This document shows, piece after piece, positions 62,965 to 64,000 of a stretch of DNA of 64,000 nt. Source of the stretch: Caccoplasma sp905210875 (GTDB lineage: Bacteria; Bacteroidota; Bacteroidia; Bacteroidales; UBA11471); assembly GCA_963931635.1 (NCBI GenBank), contig OZ007034.1:2170001-2234000 (forward strand). Direction: 5' to 3'. The notes under the pieces were generated by a model that worked only from the letters and a program-made list of their open reading frames with translations, was not told the origin of the DNA and searched no databases. The translations under genes were made by a program, and so were the position numbers. How positions within the stretch are numbered: the first letter of the stretch is position 1; each line of letters begins with the position of its first letter.

Positions 62965-63747
62965 TTATTGTTTACCATAAGCCCACCAGTAGAGTCCTCC
63001 TACAAAAAAGGCCCCCCCAACAATGTTCCCGAGAGTTGCCGGTATGAGGTTGTGCGTCACAAAGGTACCGACGCTCACTTCGGCGCCTTGCAGCATACCC
63101 AATGGAATGAAGAACATATTGGCTATACTGTGTTCATAGCCCAAGGCCACAAAGCACATGACGGGAAACCAGAGTCCGATAAATTTACCGGCCGCGCTGC
63201 GACATGACATTCCCAGCCAAACGGCCAGGCATACAAACCAATTGGCGCCGATGCCTTTGATAAAAACGGTTGACCAGGGCATGGAGGTTTTGGCCTCTGC
63301 AATATTCACGATGGCGCTGTGCCATGGTTCAGGAGTCACGATACCGGCCAAGTGGGCCATGACATAAACAAAGAAAAAGGCTCCTACAAAATTCCCGACA
63401 TATACCAATGCCCAGTTGCGAAGTATCGGACCAATACCATATTTACGGTTGAACAGTCCGGGAATGAGTACGGCATTGTTTCCGGTGAATAGTTCGGCCC
63501 CGGCAAAGACAACCAAAATAAGACCCAGCGGGAACATCGCTCCGGAAAGGAGCCGTTGCATACCCGGGTTGTGGGCTGTTATCTCGGGAAATCCATATCC
63601 CACGACGAGCGACAATAGCCCTCCCATGGCGATATATACTCCTGCCAGAAATGCCAGGAGTATTGTTTTACCTATGCTGAAAGCTATTTTCTGTAATGCA
63701 GAGTTTTCGGCAGTAGCCAAAACTTCGCGGGGCGACAATGTACTCAT
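62965..63747 (-). CDS. Formate/nitrite transporter family channel
   Basis: 260 residues from the ATG at 63747 (MSTLSPREVLATAEN); the frame reaches 63810 but that would cross the promoter. About six helices of the FNT fold with the family segments FAGAELFTGNN and LGYEHSIANMFFIPLG, the latter holding the gating His. These pentameric channels pass formate, nitrite or hydrosulfide. No pyruvate-formate lyase or nitrite reductase is in the window, so the substrate is open. Its promoter carries a strong palindrome. Confidence 0.93.
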   Translation of the reverse strand: MSTLSPREVLATAENSALQKIAFSIGKTILLAFLAGVYIAMGGLLSLVVGYGFPEITAHNPGMQRLLSGAMFPLGLILVVFAGAELFTGNNAVLIPGLFNRKYGIGPILRNWALVYVGNFVGAFFFVYVMAHLAGIVTPEPWHSAIVNIAEAKTSMPWSTVFIKGIGANWFVCLAVWLGMSCRSAAGKFIGLWFPVMCFVALGYEHSIANMFFIPLGMLQGAEVSVGTFVTHNLIPATLGNIVGGAFFVGGLYWWAYGKQ

Positions 63748-63768
63748 GAAGCTGTTTTTTGACGCATG

Positions 63769-63799
63769 CAAAGATAGCTTTTTTGCCATTTCTGGCAAA
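63769..63799 (-). promoter_or_regulatory. Consensus promoter of the FNT channel gene
   Basis: Read leftward: TTTG (63799-63796), a 19-base spacer and TATCTTTG (63776-63769), 21 bases before the ATG. Confidence 0.85.
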
Positions 63800-63802
63800 A
63801 AA
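63779..63802. promoter_or_regulatory. Palindromic operator over the FNT promoter
   Basis: TTTTTTGCCA-TTTC-TGGCAAAAAA, a perfect 10-bp dyad covering the -33 element and most of the spacer. The position suggests repression by a dimeric regulator. It has no gene end on either side to terminate; it is not the TTGAT/ATCAA FNR consensus. Confidence 0.6.
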
Positions 63803-64000
63803 ACAGACAAACCATATCCTTGGAGCGAACAAACAGACTGTTACATTGTTTTATAATCAGAAAAGCGAATCAAAAGCGTTTGAACCGCTCAATAAAAAGT
63901 AACAAGAAGATATATATTCTCGTTTTTTGTGTGTTTCATTGGTATTTATCCTGCTTATTCTGTTTAAGAATAAGTCTATCCTCTTTCTTGTTTTTGATAT
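63803..64000. other. AT-rich right edge of the window
   Basis: No gene start, RNA or repeat can be supported; the next gene lies beyond the edge. Confidence 0.5.

Noticed and set aside
1..64000. CRISPR array or cas genes
   Set aside because: No spaced direct repeats of the right kind and no Cas-like protein were seen.

Overview
The window looks like a chromosome segment of an anaerobic gut Bacteroidota (order Bacteroidales). The reasons are Bacteroidetes-type promoters (TTTG, a spacer of 19-20 bases, then TAnnTTTG) in front of many genes, almost no Shine-Dalgarno sequences, DapL-type lysine synthesis, glutamine synthetase III, and lineage families such as DUF4924, DUF5686, DUF2023 and PorD/DUF4835. 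Moderate GC and gene content suggest a Barnesiella-like relative, but that is inference; no rRNA is present to place it.

Layout. 1-2.4 kb: right end of an integrated element (possible spanin, a free-standing RNA polymerase alpha-CTD-like protein, a tyrosine recombinase), ending near a CAU tRNA gene. 2.5-9.3 kb: housekeeping and envelope genes (mltG, tRNA-Ser, a YfhO-like membrane protein, a bile-acid/sodium-symporter-like carrier, queE-queD). 9.9-25 kb: a one-direction nitrogen and lysine block: dapF, dapL, a small porin-like protein, PII, amtB, glnN, gltB, gltD, asnB. It imports ammonium, fixes it into glutamine, glutamate and asparagine, and feeds glutamate to the DapL transamination. 25-30 kb: a tripartite drug-efflux operon (MFS, HlyD, TolC-like) with a divergent AraC regulator. 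30.3-34.1 kb: flavodoxin-DUF2023, hemerythrin-LuxR, an esterase and a thioesterase. 34.3-40.4 kb: an aryl-pyruvate/aryl-acetyl-CoA operon (omega-amidase, IorA, IorB, aminotransferase, PaaK, double-ACT protein).

40.4-42.9 kb is an AT-rich accessory islet beside tRNA-Ser(CGA). It holds a zinc-ribbon membrane protein, a 25-residue hydrophobic microprotein, an 86-residue two-helix membrane protein, a 200-nt structured RNA with its own promoter and terminator, and a membrane/coiled-coil protein. This is the strongest candidate for something undescribed.

43.2-59.3 kb: conserved Bacteroidales core: CYTH protein, DUF5686 outer-membrane protein, a degenerate Mur-ligase-like gene with DUF4924, rmlD and prfC; guaA with its own promoter; then dnaN, exonuclease, coaBC, porD, recN and rlmB ending at a strong terminator. 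59.3-64 kb: a glycoside hydrolase split by a frameshift, a second candidate small RNA, an ABC-F ATPase, and a formate/nitrite channel whose promoter is covered by a palindrome.

All calls come from reading the sequence and from family knowledge. No database search or folding program was run. Start codons were moved downstream of the longest open frame wherever promoter position, signal peptide or family N-terminus required it.
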